A stretch of DNA of 64,000 bases from Hymenobacter mellowenesis (lineage in GTDB: Bacteria; Bacteroidota; Bacteroidia; Cytophagales; Hymenobacteraceae). Made by a program: the position numbers and the translations under genes. The notes beneath the pieces are model-generated. The model saw nothing but the letters and a program-made list of their open reading frames with translations. It made no database searches and was not told the DNA's origin. Of the stretch, positions 1-8,443 are shown one piece after another. How positions within the stretch are numbered: position 1 is the stretch's first letter; every line of letters starts with the position of its first letter. The stretch lies in NCBI RefSeq assembly GCF_030581005.1, contig NZ_JAUQSX010000001.1, positions 1 to 64,000 on the forward strand, written 5' to 3'.

Positions 1-282
1 ATAGCCCAAAAAGTAGAGAATGTCGAGCCGTAAGCTGCAGTGCTCGACCAGGCGCCGGTCGCTGACCAAGTTTTCCAACCGGCCAACCAGCATCAGCTTG
101 AAGAAGACCACCGGGTCGAGCGAGGGCTGGCCCGTGTGGCTATACAGCGCTTGGGTCTGCTGGTAGAGAAAGTTCCAGTCGACTAGCTCCGCTAGTCGAC
201 GGTAGAGATTCTGCTTCGGTACGCGCTCCGATAAGCGGAAGCGCAGGACGACTCTGTCGGTGAACTGCTTGTGCCCTTGCAT
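1..282 (-). CDS. IS1182/IS5-type transposase, N-terminal part (cut by window edge)
   Basis: An open frame of 94 codons runs from an ATG at 282 off the left edge. The protein carries the hallmark of the DUF772 transposase N-terminal domain: a segment around residues 33-57 reading VDWNFLYQQTQALYSHTG and then PSLDPVVFFKLMLVG, followed by a leucine-rich helix ending in YFLGY. Proteins with this start are DDE transposases of IS1182/IS5-like elements; the catalytic part lies outside the window, so intactness cannot be judged. It is the only clear transposase gene in the window and marks the left flank as insertion-prone. Confidence 0.85.
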   Translation of the reverse strand, partial: MQGHKQFTDRVVLRFRLSERVPKQNLYRRLAELVDWNFLYQQTQALYSHTGQPSLDPVVFFKLMLVGRLENLVSDRRLVEHCSLRLDILYFLGY

Positions 283-357
283 AGACCTAAGATACCGCTT
301 ACCTCTCGCCTACTTCTGCAACAGCCACTAAACTTCAAAGGTGTTTTCGTTTCAATT

Positions 358-1035
358 ATGCTGCTGAGCCTATTGGGTTTGGTCGGGGCCGTTGCGCTCT
401 ACTTCTTTTTACTGAGCGCCCTTCCCCCACGGCTGCGGGCCGACCAGATGCGCTGGCCGTTGCGCTGGGCGCACGGGACCAGCAGCGCCATCGTACTGGC
501 CAGTTGCCTGCTCAGTTGGGCAACCGGCTGGAGCCTGCGGCACCCTTGGTTGTGGCTGGCGGTGCTCCTGGCCAGCGGCTTGGCCGCCGGCCTGCGGCGG
601 AAACTCGACTTGGTGCCAGTTTGGGGCCGCTTCCTGACGACGGTGCAGGCATCAGTCGTGCCCTGCGCTGCGTTCTTATTCCTGTTGGCGGGGCCGGGGA
701 CGCGTTGTTATCGCGACGCTCACCTCAGCCTGGAGTTCGTGCAAGACACCGGCGGGTTCACTAATATCACAACAACGTGCATCAAGCTCTACCGACCCCA
801 ATGGGTGTTCTTTGAGGAGTACAGCGGCCGTGTCAGTCCCGGTCCCGCTTCTCCCTATGGCGACCCCTCGTTCCACAACGAGTACGGTCCGCCCCGGCCC
901 GGGGCAACCGGAATCTGGACCCGGTCGTGGTGGGATAGTGTCACGGAGGTAACCCTCGACGCTAGGCAACGGAGAGGCACCATCTTTCAGGGCCCCGAAA
1001 GTTACGAAGCCGCGCAAACCCCGTTCACCTTTTGA
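358..1035 (+). CDS. Hypothetical polytopic membrane protein
   Basis: A frame of 225 codons is taken from the ATG at 358; a GTG at 271 would extend it but overlaps the transposase start and adds a non-hydrophobic leader. Four hydrophobic segments (roughly residues 1-22, 40-58, 63-78 and 95-113) suggest an inner-membrane domain. The C-terminal 110 residues are polar, with aromatic and proline-rich stretches, and probably sit on one side of the membrane. No family was recognised. It stands alone, diverging from the transposase. Confidence 0.6.
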   Translation: MLLSLLGLVGAVALYFFLLSALPPRLRADQMRWPLRWAHGTSSAIVLASCLLSWATGWSLRHPWLWLAVLLASGLAAGLRRKLDLVPVWGRFLTTVQASVVPCAAFLFLLAGPGTRCYRDAHLSLEFVQDTGGFTNITTTCIKLYRPQWVFFEEYSGRVSPGPASPYGDPSFHNEYGPPRPGATGIWTRSWWDSVTEVTLDARQRRGTIFQGPESYEAAQTPFTF

Positions 1036-1088
1036 CTTGTTCTTATTGGTCAGACCGTTTGAGTGAACTAGCCCTCGCGTGGCACTGC

Positions 1089-1541
1089 TTACCGGCAAGC
1101 GGCCGGGCTGCCCTCGTTAATGAGACTATCGGAAGCCGTTTTGACCAAAACGTCGGAAGCCGCCGCATCCCCATTTGATACGTTACGGACGCGGTAAGAC
1201 GTATTTGGGCGCAACCGCACGCCAGCGGGGCGCACGCGAGAATCCCATCCGCTCACGACGTAGCTCTCCCCCAATTGGTCCAACCGGAGGTGCGCGGTGC
1301 CCGCAGTCCCGGGACGTTTTTTAAGGTGGTAAAAGTCTTTTCCGTCCGTTCCGGCGACATACACACTGGTCAGCGTGGCCCCGTTGCACGTCGCCAGGGC
1401 GTGCGTGGCCGCGTCGTAGTGCATCGCGTTGCCACCGCATGAGGTGACTACCCACCCCAGAGGTAAGCAAAGAAGGCCGTAGCAAGGCTGGAGGTGCATA
1501 AACGAGATAGGGAGAAACAGAGCATGAAAATAAGACTCCAT
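1089..1541 (-). CDS. Hypothetical lipoprotein
   Basis: 150 codons from ATG 1541; a second ATG at 1499 is an alternative start. The N-terminus is hydrophobic and ends in VVTSCGG, an acceptable lipobox with the cysteine at about residue 35, so export and lipidation are likely. The mature part has repeated short beta-strand-like stretches and a C-terminal cysteine. It is convergent with the membrane gene upstream. No family recognised. Confidence 0.55.
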   Translation of the reverse strand: MESYFHALFLPISFMHLQPCYGLLCLPLGWVVTSCGGNAMHYDAATHALATCNGATLTSVYVAGTDGKDFYHLKKRPGTAGTAHLRLDQLGESYVVSGWDSRVRPAGVRLRPNTSYRVRNVSNGDAAASDVLVKTASDSLINEGSPAACR

Positions 1542-1782
1542 TTCCTGAACTGCTTCAGCACCTCAACAAAAGGTGGTCAACAGGCGGATTGAGCATAGCC
1601 GGGGTTAAGAAACTCGGCTACGAATCAACGTTTAATGAACACCCGGCGGGGATGAGTTTCGTAAATTTGGTTGCATCGCTAACCCTTGTTAACCCAACAG
1701 CCCGACCAACGAGCGACGTTTTCACCGGAGCAGCCCGACAACCGGCACCAGTAGCCACCAGTACCGCAGGCCGCTTTGGTGG

Positions 1783-2124
1783 TTAGCTCCGCGTGGGCGC
1801 CGTTGCCAATAGCGGGGTACTACTGCGCTGGCCGGCCTTGATATTGCCGGTGGCGTTGCCGGCACCCGTGGCCACCGGTGTGCAGGGCCGCGTAACGGTA
1901 GTGGCCACCGCACTGGGCGCCATGGCCAGGCTGCTGTTTTTGAGCTTGGTGGGCAGCACGCCGGTACGGGACAGGTTGGCGGCCTGAGCCCTCTGCCACT
2001 GTCGCTTCTGGCATGGGGTACTGCCCGCCAGCGCCGGCACCAAGCAGGACGGCAGGTTGGTCAGCGAGTCGAGGGCCACCGGCGTGCTCAGCGTGAACAG
2101 GGCAAGTAACAGGGGTTTTCTCAT
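1783..2124 (-). CDS. Small exported protein, possibly frameshifted; partner of the decayed lysozyme
   Basis: 113 codons from the ATG at 2124. Residues 1-20 (start MRKPLLLALFTLSTPVALDS) form a signal peptide; the rest is Thr/Ala/Asn-rich. Just past the stop, another frame encodes a tryptophan-rich hydrophobic stretch (RYWWLLVPVVGLL, about 1723-1760) that looks like a lost C-terminal membrane anchor, so the gene may itself carry a frameshift near 1800. Its ATG overlaps the TGA that would end the restored lysozyme frame (ATGA), suggesting the two were once translationally coupled. Function unknown; a lysis-cassette accessory protein is only a guess. Confidence 0.45.
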   Translation of the reverse strand: MRKPLLLALFTLSTPVALDSLTNLPSCLVPALAGSTPCQKRQWQRAQAANLSRTGVLPTKLKNSSLAMAPSAVATTVTRPCTPVATGAGNATGNIKAGQRSSTPLLATAPTRS

Positions 2125-2624
2125 ACTTGCACGTACAAGAATACCTCGCCGGCGCCGAGGCAGGCCCTGGCTCACGCGCAGCTGATTGGTTTTGGGGTTG
2201 GCAAGCTTGTTCCACAGGCCGAAGGCGGCCGTGATGGCGCTGGGCGTGCTCCAGCCGCAGTTCGTGAGGGTGAGCACGCTCGACTTGTCGAAACCACCAG
2301 TGCTGATGTTAAAGCACAGCGACACCATAACATCGAACTGGTGCTGGAGTTGCTCGCACAGCGCTTGCAGTCTGGGGGCAATGGCGGCCAGTTCGTCATC
2401 ATCGGGCAGGGAGGCGGGGCCTGGGTGCGAATGTAGCCGAACCCGATGGAAGGCAACTCAGCCGGCCGGGCCACCCGGGTCAATTGCCCGGGGCGGATGC
2501 AGAGATAGGTTTTCAGCCGAAAATTGTGTGGGTCGCCGCCAATGTGCGCAAGTAGTTGCGAGGCAGCCGGGAGCTTAGCCGGCTCAATATGCAGCAATTG
2601 CCGGGTGCGCAGCAACGTCCGCAA
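2125..2624 (-). pseudogene. Decayed GH24 phage-type lysozyme
   Basis: Pieces of a phage-type lysozyme occur in successive frames. One frame holds FRLKTYLC and SIGFGYIRT, matching the LKAY and TIGYGHT region of the family. A frameshift around 2410-2430 then gives LQHQFDVMVSLCFNISTG, FDKSSVL and FGLWNKLANPK, matching the conserved QFDALVSFAFNVG and WNKA region, followed by QGLPRRRR, matching the GLVRRR end. A second shift near 2150 would restore a tail ending at the TGA overlapping the next ATG. The catalytic Glu normally just before LKAY is not visible. If active it would cleave peptidoglycan; as it stands it looks broken. Confidence 0.5.
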
Positions 2625-2667
2625 GCGGTTGCGAACCTCTTCGGCTGGTAATAGTTAGCTGCCCACG

Positions 2668-3414
2668 CTACTTCCTGGCAAAGCCCTGGCTGGTGAGCTT
2701 GAACTGGCTCATGTCCATGCCATACTGCGTTTTGAACAGGTTGCCGATGCCCTGCTGGTAAGCCGCCAGCTTGCCTTCCTTTATGGCCGCCTGCCAACCG
2801 CCCTGCACTATCACCGTTTGCAGCTTCAGCTCCTCCCCTACTTGCGCGGCGCGGGTGCGCATCTGTGGGTTGCCGGCTAGCAACGGCGCCACCTGGGCCC
2901 GCACGCCCTGCGCCATTGGGATGGTGATGGCCTTGCCATCCTGTACGTTATGAATTACTACCCACCCCATTATCATGTAACAGGCCAACGCATCGGCGGC
3001 GTCGTTTTCGCGTAGCCCGGTTCCATCCAGTATTTCGCGGTAGGTCTTGCTGTAGTCGTACTTGCCGGGGCCGAAGACGGACGCAATAGCCTGCGCGCCC
3101 GCCGGGTTGCTGGTTTTCAGGCGGTCGACGTATGTCTGCACCGTTTGCTGGCGCAGGGCGGGCGTGGGCGTGTAGGCGGTACTGGTGCTGGCCGCTGGCC
3201 GGGTGGCCGCGCTGCCGCGTCCAGCATTTTTTCCCGCATTGTTGCGCTCTATCGCCTTATCCATCATCGATTTATTGATGATTCCGTTGGTGATGACGCT
3301 GATGTTGCTGTTATAGTTTTCCATAATTAGGTCCGGCGACATCTGTGCTTGAGCGGCAGGCGACGCCAGCAAGGCCAGCAGGACAATGCGGAAAAGGGAA
3401 TAGCGCGTTTTCAT
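2668..3414 (-). CDS. Secreted protein of unknown function (DUF6683-like)
   Basis: 248 codons from ATG 3414. Residues 1-23 are a Sec signal peptide ending AAQAQ. A short helical segment, then a Ser/Thr/Ala linker (about residues 62-85), precede an alpha-helical domain of some 150 residues containing DRLKTSNP, YREILDG, DAADALACYMIMGWVVIHN and QGGWQAAIKEG. This resembles secreted DUF6683 proteins of Bacteroidota, by memory only. Probably periplasmic; single-gene unit. Confidence 0.7.
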   Translation of the reverse strand: MKTRYSLFRIVLLALLASPAAQAQMSPDLIMENYNSNISVITNGIINKSMMDKAIERNNAGKNAGRGSAATRPAASTSTAYTPTPALRQQTVQTYVDRLKTSNPAGAQAIASVFGPGKYDYSKTYREILDGTGLRENDAADALACYMIMGWVVIHNVQDGKAITIPMAQGVRAQVAPLLAGNPQMRTRAAQVGEELKLQTVIVQGGWQAAIKEGKLAAYQQGIGNLFKTQYGMDMSQFKLTSQGFARK

Positions 3415-3509
3415 GAGTGGGAGGATTGAGTTGAAAATTATTCGACGGATTTGGACGGCAAACGGTTATCCGAGGAGCAGGGCGCGCGCATAGTCGCATA
3501 GAAATATAC

Positions 3510-4304
3510 TCAGCGCGAAATGTCTAGCTCGGCGTAAGTTTCGGGCGCATCGTCGGGCATTTCGCCCTGGGCGTTGAGGTGGCGCAGCTTCAGGATGGCC
3601 CGATTGGGAGCGGCCCAGCGGGCTTCCCGGGCCTCCCAGGCGGTGGGCTCGCGCCGCCAGCGCAGGCGCGGCCCGGCGGCGTCTATCTCGGCCAACTCAA
3701 GCAGATTGGCCTGCTCGCCGCCGCCTAAGCCGGGGCTGGTGAGCAGCACCAGGCGGCCATCGGGCGAGGCCACGGGGTCGCCAATCAGCGCCAGGCGGCG
3801 GCCGGTGCGCTGGTCTACCAGCACCGTGCCCGACGACTCCCAGTACCAGGCCCGCACCGCCCACTGATGAGCGGCCGGCAGGGTGCCCCAGTACATGTAC
3901 TTCACGCCATCAGCATTTTGCAGCGTAAAATCGGCATCAGGCGTCGAGGATAGTTTGACTTCGCCGCCCTGCGCGGAGGGCAAGAACAAATCGAGCCCCT
4001 GCCGGCGCACCTTGCCCTGGGCCGCAGCCAGCGGCTCGGCCGTGGGGTCGTTGGGCAGGTCTGGCAAGCCACTGGCGGGCAGCTGGTTGAATACGGCGGC
4101 GGTGCTTGGATGTAGCTGCACCACCTGGCCGCCGGGCAGGTGCAGCGTATCGGCAGGGTTGGCGGTGGCGCTGGGGGCGGGCGCTGCCGGGGCGGGTGTG
4201 GCGGCCGGCTTTTCCTGGGCCGGCGAGGTGTCGGGCCGGCAGGCGGCATTGCTCAGCAGCAAGCTCGCGGTCAGAATTTTCAGGCTGATATGAGGGCAAG
4301 ACAT
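3510..4304 (-). CDS. Hypothetical lipoprotein with Ala/Pro-rich linker
   Basis: 264 codons from ATG 4304. The N-terminus ends in LLLSNAACR, a lipobox with cysteine 22. Residues 23-55 are an Ala/Pro linker typical of surface lipoproteins. The remainder alternates short hydrophobic strands with turns (for example GRRLALIGDPVASPDGRLVL), suggesting a beta-rich, perhaps partial propeller fold. It lies 9 bp downstream of the FG-GAP-like gene and is probably co-transcribed with it. No catalytic motif was recognised. Confidence 0.75.
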   Translation of the reverse strand: MSCPHISLKILTASLLLSNAACRPDTSPAQEKPAATPAPAAPAPSATANPADTLHLPGGQVVQLHPSTAAVFNQLPASGLPDLPNDPTAEPLAAAQGKVRRQGLDLFLPSAQGGEVKLSSTPDADFTLQNADGVKYMYWGTLPAAHQWAVRAWYWESSGTVLVDQRTGRRLALIGDPVASPDGRLVLLTSPGLGGGEQANLLELAEIDAAGPRLRWRREPTAWEAREARWAAPNRAILKLRHLNAQGEMPDDAPETYAELDISR

Positions 4305-4313
4305 GGGGCGGCG

Positions 4314-4922
4314 CTATTCTTTGTAGATATCGAACTTTGCCAACGGTACCCGGCCGAAATCCTTGGTGGTGGTGGCCGTGGTGGTGCCGTGCTCGGGGTC
4401 GAGGGCGTGGAACCGCTCGCTGCCGTCGCGGTGTAGCAGCCAGGTGCGGGCGGCTGGGTCGTAGCGAAAGGTCACGTAGCGCGTCCAGCGGTGGGCGCTG
4501 CCGCCGTAATGTTCCACCGTGAAATAGCCGTTCTTAATGGTCAGGCCGGTGAAGGGGTCGCCCATCATGCCGCCGCAATCCACGCAGTACACGGCGTTGT
4601 CGGCGCGGGCAGCCAGCGTGTAGATGCCGCCCGCCCCGCCCACAAACAGCAGCAACGGGCGCTTGGTGGGGTGGTCCACCACGTCGGAAGTTTTCTGCTC
4701 ATCCGGCTTATGCAGCACCACCAGCCAGTCGGGCAGCGCGTCGCGGTTCAGGTCGCCCCGGGCGGCATCGAGCACGGCGTAGCCCGCCGGCAATGCGCGG
4801 CGAATGGCGGCGGGCAGGGCCGGAACTGGTTCGCGCGGGGCCTGGGCTGAGGCGTTAGCTGAGGCGTTAGCTGAGGCGTTAAATGACAATAGCCCAAGCA
4901 GACAAGCGAGCAAATAATTCAT
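4314..4922 (-). CDS. Exported protein with one FG-GAP-like calcium loop
   Basis: 202 codons from ATG 4922. Residues 1-15 form a signal peptide, followed by a threefold NASA repeat. GDLNRDALPDWLVVL (about residues 56-70) has the DxNxDxxxD calcium-loop spacing of FG-GAP/VCBS proteins. Later CVDCGGMMGDPF and the aromatic stretch VEHYGGSAHRWTRYVTFRYD resemble exported Bacteroidota proteins that report a value plus a trend. First gene of a probable two-gene unit with the downstream lipoprotein. Function unknown. Confidence 0.75.
   Translation of the reverse strand: MNYLLACLLGLLSFNASANASANASAQAPREPVPALPAAIRRALPAGYAVLDAARGDLNRDALPDWLVVLHKPDEQKTSDVVDHPTKRPLLLFVGGAGGIYTLAARADNAVYCVDCGGMMGDPFTGLTIKNGYFTVEHYGGSAHRWTRYVTFRYDPAARTWLLHRDGSERFHALDPEHGTTTATTTKDFGRVPLAKFDIYKE
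4846..4881. repeat. Three tandem copies of a 12-bp unit inside a coding region
   Basis: The unit GCTGAGGCGTTA occurs three times head to tail and encodes NASA on the minus strand, directly after the signal-peptide core. The copies are identical, so the tract could expand or contract by slippage in steps of four residues without breaking the frame. Confidence 0.9.
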
Positions 4923-4954
4923 ATCAACCAGCTATAAATCAATACCAATGACAC

Positions 4955-5479
4955 TTATTCATCAAAAGCCTCGCTGGGCACCAGCCCGCGCACAAAGGCT
5001 TCGAAGTTGGGAGCCAGAAACGTGATTTTGTAATCGTCTTCTTGGTCGACGTGGACCACGGCCGGCTCGCCTTGAGTGCCGCAGGCGCGGTAATCGAGCA
5101 TCACCACATCGTGGCCCGCCGAGGGGCAGTCGCAGACCACCACGCCGATGTTGGGGTAGCCCCACTCATCGAGCATGAACTGGCTGCCCTGCGGCCCACC
5201 CAATGAGACGGATTGGCTGCGCCCAATGCCGCAGATGGCAGTAATGGCGATATGGTCGTCGGCCCAGCTAGTGGGCTCGGTAGTGGGAAAAGTGTTGTTG
5301 TGTGGAATGCCGCCGTTGTGCTCGCGCATCATTGCCACGTAGAAGGCCGGCAGTCGGTAGCCCAACTCCGTCTCAAGGGCGTGAATCAATTCGTCGGTGG
5401 GTGGGGGCTCGGTCTTGGTCGCGGCGAAGGGGCTGTCTTCCCAAAAGTTACTGGAGTCAAAATCCGGGGGTAATTCCAT
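4955..5479 (-). CDS. SMI1/KNR4 (SUKH superfamily) protein
   Basis: 174 codons from ATG 5479. The N-terminal part has the SUKH pattern: LIHALETELGYRLPAFYVAMM, then a hydrophilic loop with NGG, a central block around GIGRSQSVSLGG, and WGYPNIGVVVCDCPSAGHDVVMLDYR, which fits the conserved strand and aspartate of the family. SUKH proteins often neutralise nuclease toxins of polymorphic toxin systems, though housekeeping versions exist. No toxin gene adjoins. Cytoplasmic; single-gene unit. Family assignment good, role uncertain. Confidence 0.85.
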   Translation of the reverse strand: MELPPDFDSSNFWEDSPFAATKTEPPPTDELIHALETELGYRLPAFYVAMMREHNGGIPHNNTFPTTEPTSWADDHIAITAICGIGRSQSVSLGGPQGSQFMLDEWGYPNIGVVVCDCPSAGHDVVMLDYRACGTQGEPAVVHVDQEDDYKITFLAPNFEAFVRGLVPSEAFDE

Positions 5480-5709
5480 GCGTGATGCTGGTGGGTTTGT
5501 TAAGCTTACGCCCGGGCAAAACGTTTGGTTATGGGCGAACTACAGCACCAAATCGGCAGCGACCATGCAAGCGACTTGAGCCGCGCCGGGGATAAGTGGA
5601 GGACCTGTTCAGGTGCTTGGGTTGGCCGGCGTGCGCAACGAGGCTGGGGTAGCGTCGGCAACCTTGCAAACCTCGGCTTGGTAAAGGCCTAAGTACCATC
5701 ACCTACCCC

Positions 5710-6408
5710 ATGGCCACCGACTTTCCGCCCGCCCATACCGAGCAAGAGTTGCTCGAACGCTACGCCGCCATCGCCTACGACAAGCAAAACGACTTGTACG
5801 AGGTTATCGGCGACAGTTCCTGGAACGCCGACATGGACGCCGGCACCATCTCCTTCGGCCCAGACCTGGTCTTTCCGCTGCAGGTGCTGGGCACATTTTC
5901 GCACTCCTCCGAAACGTGGCTCTGGGCCTGGGCCAACGTGCAATCCAACCTGCCGGCCCGGTTGCTCACGCAGGCCGAGCAGCTGCAGGCCTACGGCGAA
6001 CGGCATGGCATTGAGTTGCTCACTGCCAGCGAGTTTGACGCGACGGACAAGGACCTGCACCTCATCGGCATCATCGCCTCGGGCATGTTTGGGGCCAGCG
6101 GCTACTACCTGGCCAACTACGGCCAGGGCACGATGCTGGTCACCGTGAAAAGCGAGCTGATTGACCAGCTGCCCAAAAACGACTTCGCCCGCATTCCGCA
6201 CGCTTTTCCGCAAGTCATCAGCACGTTCGAGATGAACCATCGGCCGGCCTTCATCCACTACCTCACCCAAAAAGGCTACTCCGTCACCGAAACCGCTGAT
6301 GCAGTCAGCGCGGCCGTGGATTTCGGCACTCTCACTGCCACCTTCGACCACCTGGGCCGGCTGGCCAACCTGCAGGGCCACAGCACGGCTGCTCCCACCA
6401 CGGAATAG
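5710..6408 (+). CDS. DUF6882-like protein
   Basis: 232 codons from ATG 5710, preceded by about 230 bp without a gene. The protein has no signal peptide. The segment LQVLGTFSHSSETWLWAWAN (about residues 58-77) is typical of DUF6882 proteins, as is the later block with GMFGASGYYLANYGQGTMLV. The family is found scattered among immunity-like and stress genes; its function is not established. It sits between two minus-strand genes and is monocistronic. Confidence 0.75.
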   Translation: MATDFPPAHTEQELLERYAAIAYDKQNDLYEVIGDSSWNADMDAGTISFGPDLVFPLQVLGTFSHSSETWLWAWANVQSNLPARLLTQAEQLQAYGERHGIELLTASEFDATDKDLHLIGIIASGMFGASGYYLANYGQGTMLVTVKSELIDQLPKNDFARIPHAFPQVISTFEMNHRPAFIHYLTQKGYSVTETADAVSAAVDFGTLTATFDHLGRLANLQGHSTAAPTTE

Positions 6409-6421
6409 GGCTCCGGCCGCC

Positions 6422-6742
6422 CTATTTGCTTCCCGCCGGGGCCACCAGAAAAGAAAGGCCGACCAGCACGGCCATTGCCACCACAACCAGCAGCAACGCT
6501 TTAAGCGGCAGCCAGTTCCAATGAGCTGAGGACGAAGGGCGCGGCGCCGTAGGCTGGCGCACCTGCACGCCGGCTTCCACCCAATCGAGGTGGTAGTTCG
6601 TGCCGCAGTCAGCGCACCGGCACAAGTCGGCGCTTGGCGGCTGCTTGCGGGGGCTGCCGCACCGGGGGCATTCCACCAGCTCAATGGACGGGTAACGGAC
6701 GGGTTCGATAGGCATCACTAATTCATTAAATTCAGCCACCAT
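6422..6742 (-). CDS. Zinc-ribbon protein with C-terminal membrane helix
   Basis: 106 codons from the first ATG at 6742; an inner ATG at 6715 is equally plausible. CPRCG and CRCADCG form a four-cysteine zinc ribbon at about residues 25-47. One C-terminal membrane helix (about residues 79-101) would leave the ribbon in the cytoplasm as a tail-anchored protein. It lies 5 bp after the start-side neighbour's stop region and may form a unit with the TPM-domain gene on the same strand. Function unknown. Confidence 0.65.
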   Translation of the reverse strand: MVAEFNELVMPIEPVRYPSIELVECPRCGSPRKQPPSADLCRCADCGTNYHLDWVEAGVQVRQPTAPRPSSSAHWNWLPLKALLLVVVAMAVLVGLSFLVAPAGSK

Positions 6743-6747
6743 TCAGC

Positions 6748-8325
6748 CTACCAACTGCTGCCCGCCCCGCCGCCGCCCGATGAGCCGCCGCTACTGCTGC
6801 TGCGGGAACTCGAGCTGCTGCCCGAGCTACTCCCCCACGACGACGAACCACCGGAAGAAGAGCTGCTGGCCGGGCTAGGCAGGCGCGAAATCACCTCCTT
6901 CGTTTTCTCCTCGTGCTTACAGAAACGGCAGGTTGACACCCGCCAGCCCCAACCTTCGGCGGTAGTGGTGGCGCGCTGCTCCACCCGCAGCCGGCCCGGC
7001 CCGAGCGTGCGGTGCTGGCAGGCGGGGCAAATTCGAGCCTCACTGTCGGGGTTGGCGTAGGCGAGCGGTAGGTGGTGGCCGTTGGCGCATTCCCACACGT
7101 CGTAGTCTATGGAGTGGAATTTTTCCTCCGCCTGCTGGCCGGGTGCGAGGTGACTTTTCTCGGCGGTGCTGCCGAGCTTTTGCATGGGCTGCCCGCATTC
7201 GGGGCAGGCGAAGGGCGTGTCGCGCAGCGCCGTGAGGTGCCGACGGTACCAGGGCCAATACAGCGCCAGCCCCACCGGAAACAGGTACGCCGTGAACCCC
7301 AGCCCCCGGTGCGCGGCTTGCAGCTGCCCGTAGGCGTCAGGTCGGGCAGCCGGAGCCACGGGGCGCTGCGCCCGCCGGTATTGCCACCCAAAATAGCCGT
7401 GCAAATACAGCAGCGGCAGCCCGTAAATCAGGGCCAAAAATCCCAGCGTGCTTAGGTTATCCTGCAGGGCCGGCACCACCAGGCCCGCCAGCAGCCCCAG
7501 CGGCAGCAGCACCAGCCAGCCGCGCCCGCGCAGGCCCTGGGTGGTACGGTACCACAGCACCAGGTAGAGCACCAGCGCCAGCAAAGCCACTACCAGCGTG
7601 CCGATTGGGAAATCCGATTTGGGTGGCGCGTAGTTTTGGGCCAGGTCTTCGCCGGGCAAGGCAGTTTCCAGCGGGTCATCCGATTCTTCGGCCAGCCCGC
7701 TTTGCGCCATTACCACCCGTTTCAGGCTATCCACGTAGAATTTGGCCGAGTCATCGGCCGTGCGGAGCTCTGGTTTTGGAAGCACGGCGGCCGGGCGCAG
7801 CCGCCCGATGATGGCCGCCACACCTTGTTGCACGGCGCGGTTGTAATCGCCGGCGCGGGCGGGCTCCACCATGTGGCGCTGCTGGATGCGGTAGCAAATG
7901 ATATCGGGCAGGTCGGCTTCCAGGCCGTAGCCGGTTTCGAACTCCACGCGGCGCTGGTCCAGCACCAGCAGCATCAGCAGGCCATTGTTCGTGTCCTTGC
8001 GGCCAATTTTCCATTTGTTGAACAGCGCTGTGGCGGCCGTTTTGGGCACGACCTCCCCAATGCTACGCACCAGCACCACATCGATGTGCGCCCGGCCGCT
8101 GCGGTCGAGGCTGTCGAGACGGGCATTGAGGCTGGTGGCAGTACCGGGGCGGAGCACGCCGTCGGGGTCGCTGACATAGGCTTCGCCCAGCGTTTTGGGG
8201 TCGGGAATGGCCGTGAGGTAGTTGGCGGCCGTGATGCGGGGCGCGGGTTCCGGCGACTGGCAGCCGCTCAGCCAGCTGGCCCACACCAACCAGAAAAACA
8301 GGTAATAACGAGGCATTAGCAGCAA
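6748..8325 (-). CDS. TPM-domain (YgcG-type) membrane protein with zinc ribbons and Ser/Gly tail
   Basis: 525 codons from ATG 8325 (an ATG at 8316 is alternative). The N-terminus ends WLSGCQS, a lipobox. Residues about 45-175 match the TPM domain (YVSDPDGVL start, NNGLLMLLVL and GYGLEADLPD). Two or three membrane helices follow (about 240-310), then two CxxC zinc-ribbon modules (CPECGQP, CPACQH, CRFC). The last 45 residues are almost only Ser and Gly. TPM proteins are linked to envelope maintenance and photosystem repair. The low-complexity tail is common in the family. Confidence 0.85.
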   Translation of the reverse strand: MLLMPRYYLFFWLVWASWLSGCQSPEPAPRITAANYLTAIPDPKTLGEAYVSDPDGVLRPGTATSLNARLDSLDRSGRAHIDVVLVRSIGEVVPKTAATALFNKWKIGRKDTNNGLLMLLVLDQRRVEFETGYGLEADLPDIICYRIQQRHMVEPARAGDYNRAVQQGVAAIIGRLRPAAVLPKPELRTADDSAKFYVDSLKRVVMAQSGLAEESDDPLETALPGEDLAQNYAPPKSDFPIGTLVVALLALVLYLVLWYRTTQGLRGRGWLVLLPLGLLAGLVVPALQDNLSTLGFLALIYGLPLLYLHGYFGWQYRRAQRPVAPAARPDAYGQLQAAHRGLGFTAYLFPVGLALYWPWYRRHLTALRDTPFACPECGQPMQKLGSTAEKSHLAPGQQAEEKFHSIDYDVWECANGHHLPLAYANPDSEARICPACQHRTLGPGRLRVEQRATTTAEGWGWRVSTCRFCKHEEKTKEVISRLPSPASSSSSGGSSSWGSSSGSSSSSRSSSSGGSSGGGGAGSSW

Positions 8326-8443
8326 TTAAAGAGGAGCAAGCTACAGTTCGGCCGCCGCCTCTGGGCAACCGGATGGCTTCTGATAAAAGACAATGTTGCT
8401 TTTGCCGGAAAACGGTTCGGGAAGCAATTTTTACGCTGGCAAC

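Noticed and set aside
1589..1786. 65-codon plus-strand frame
   Set aside because: No recognisable feature or start signal; it overlaps the end of the decayed small exported protein region. Nothing else seen in 1542-1782.
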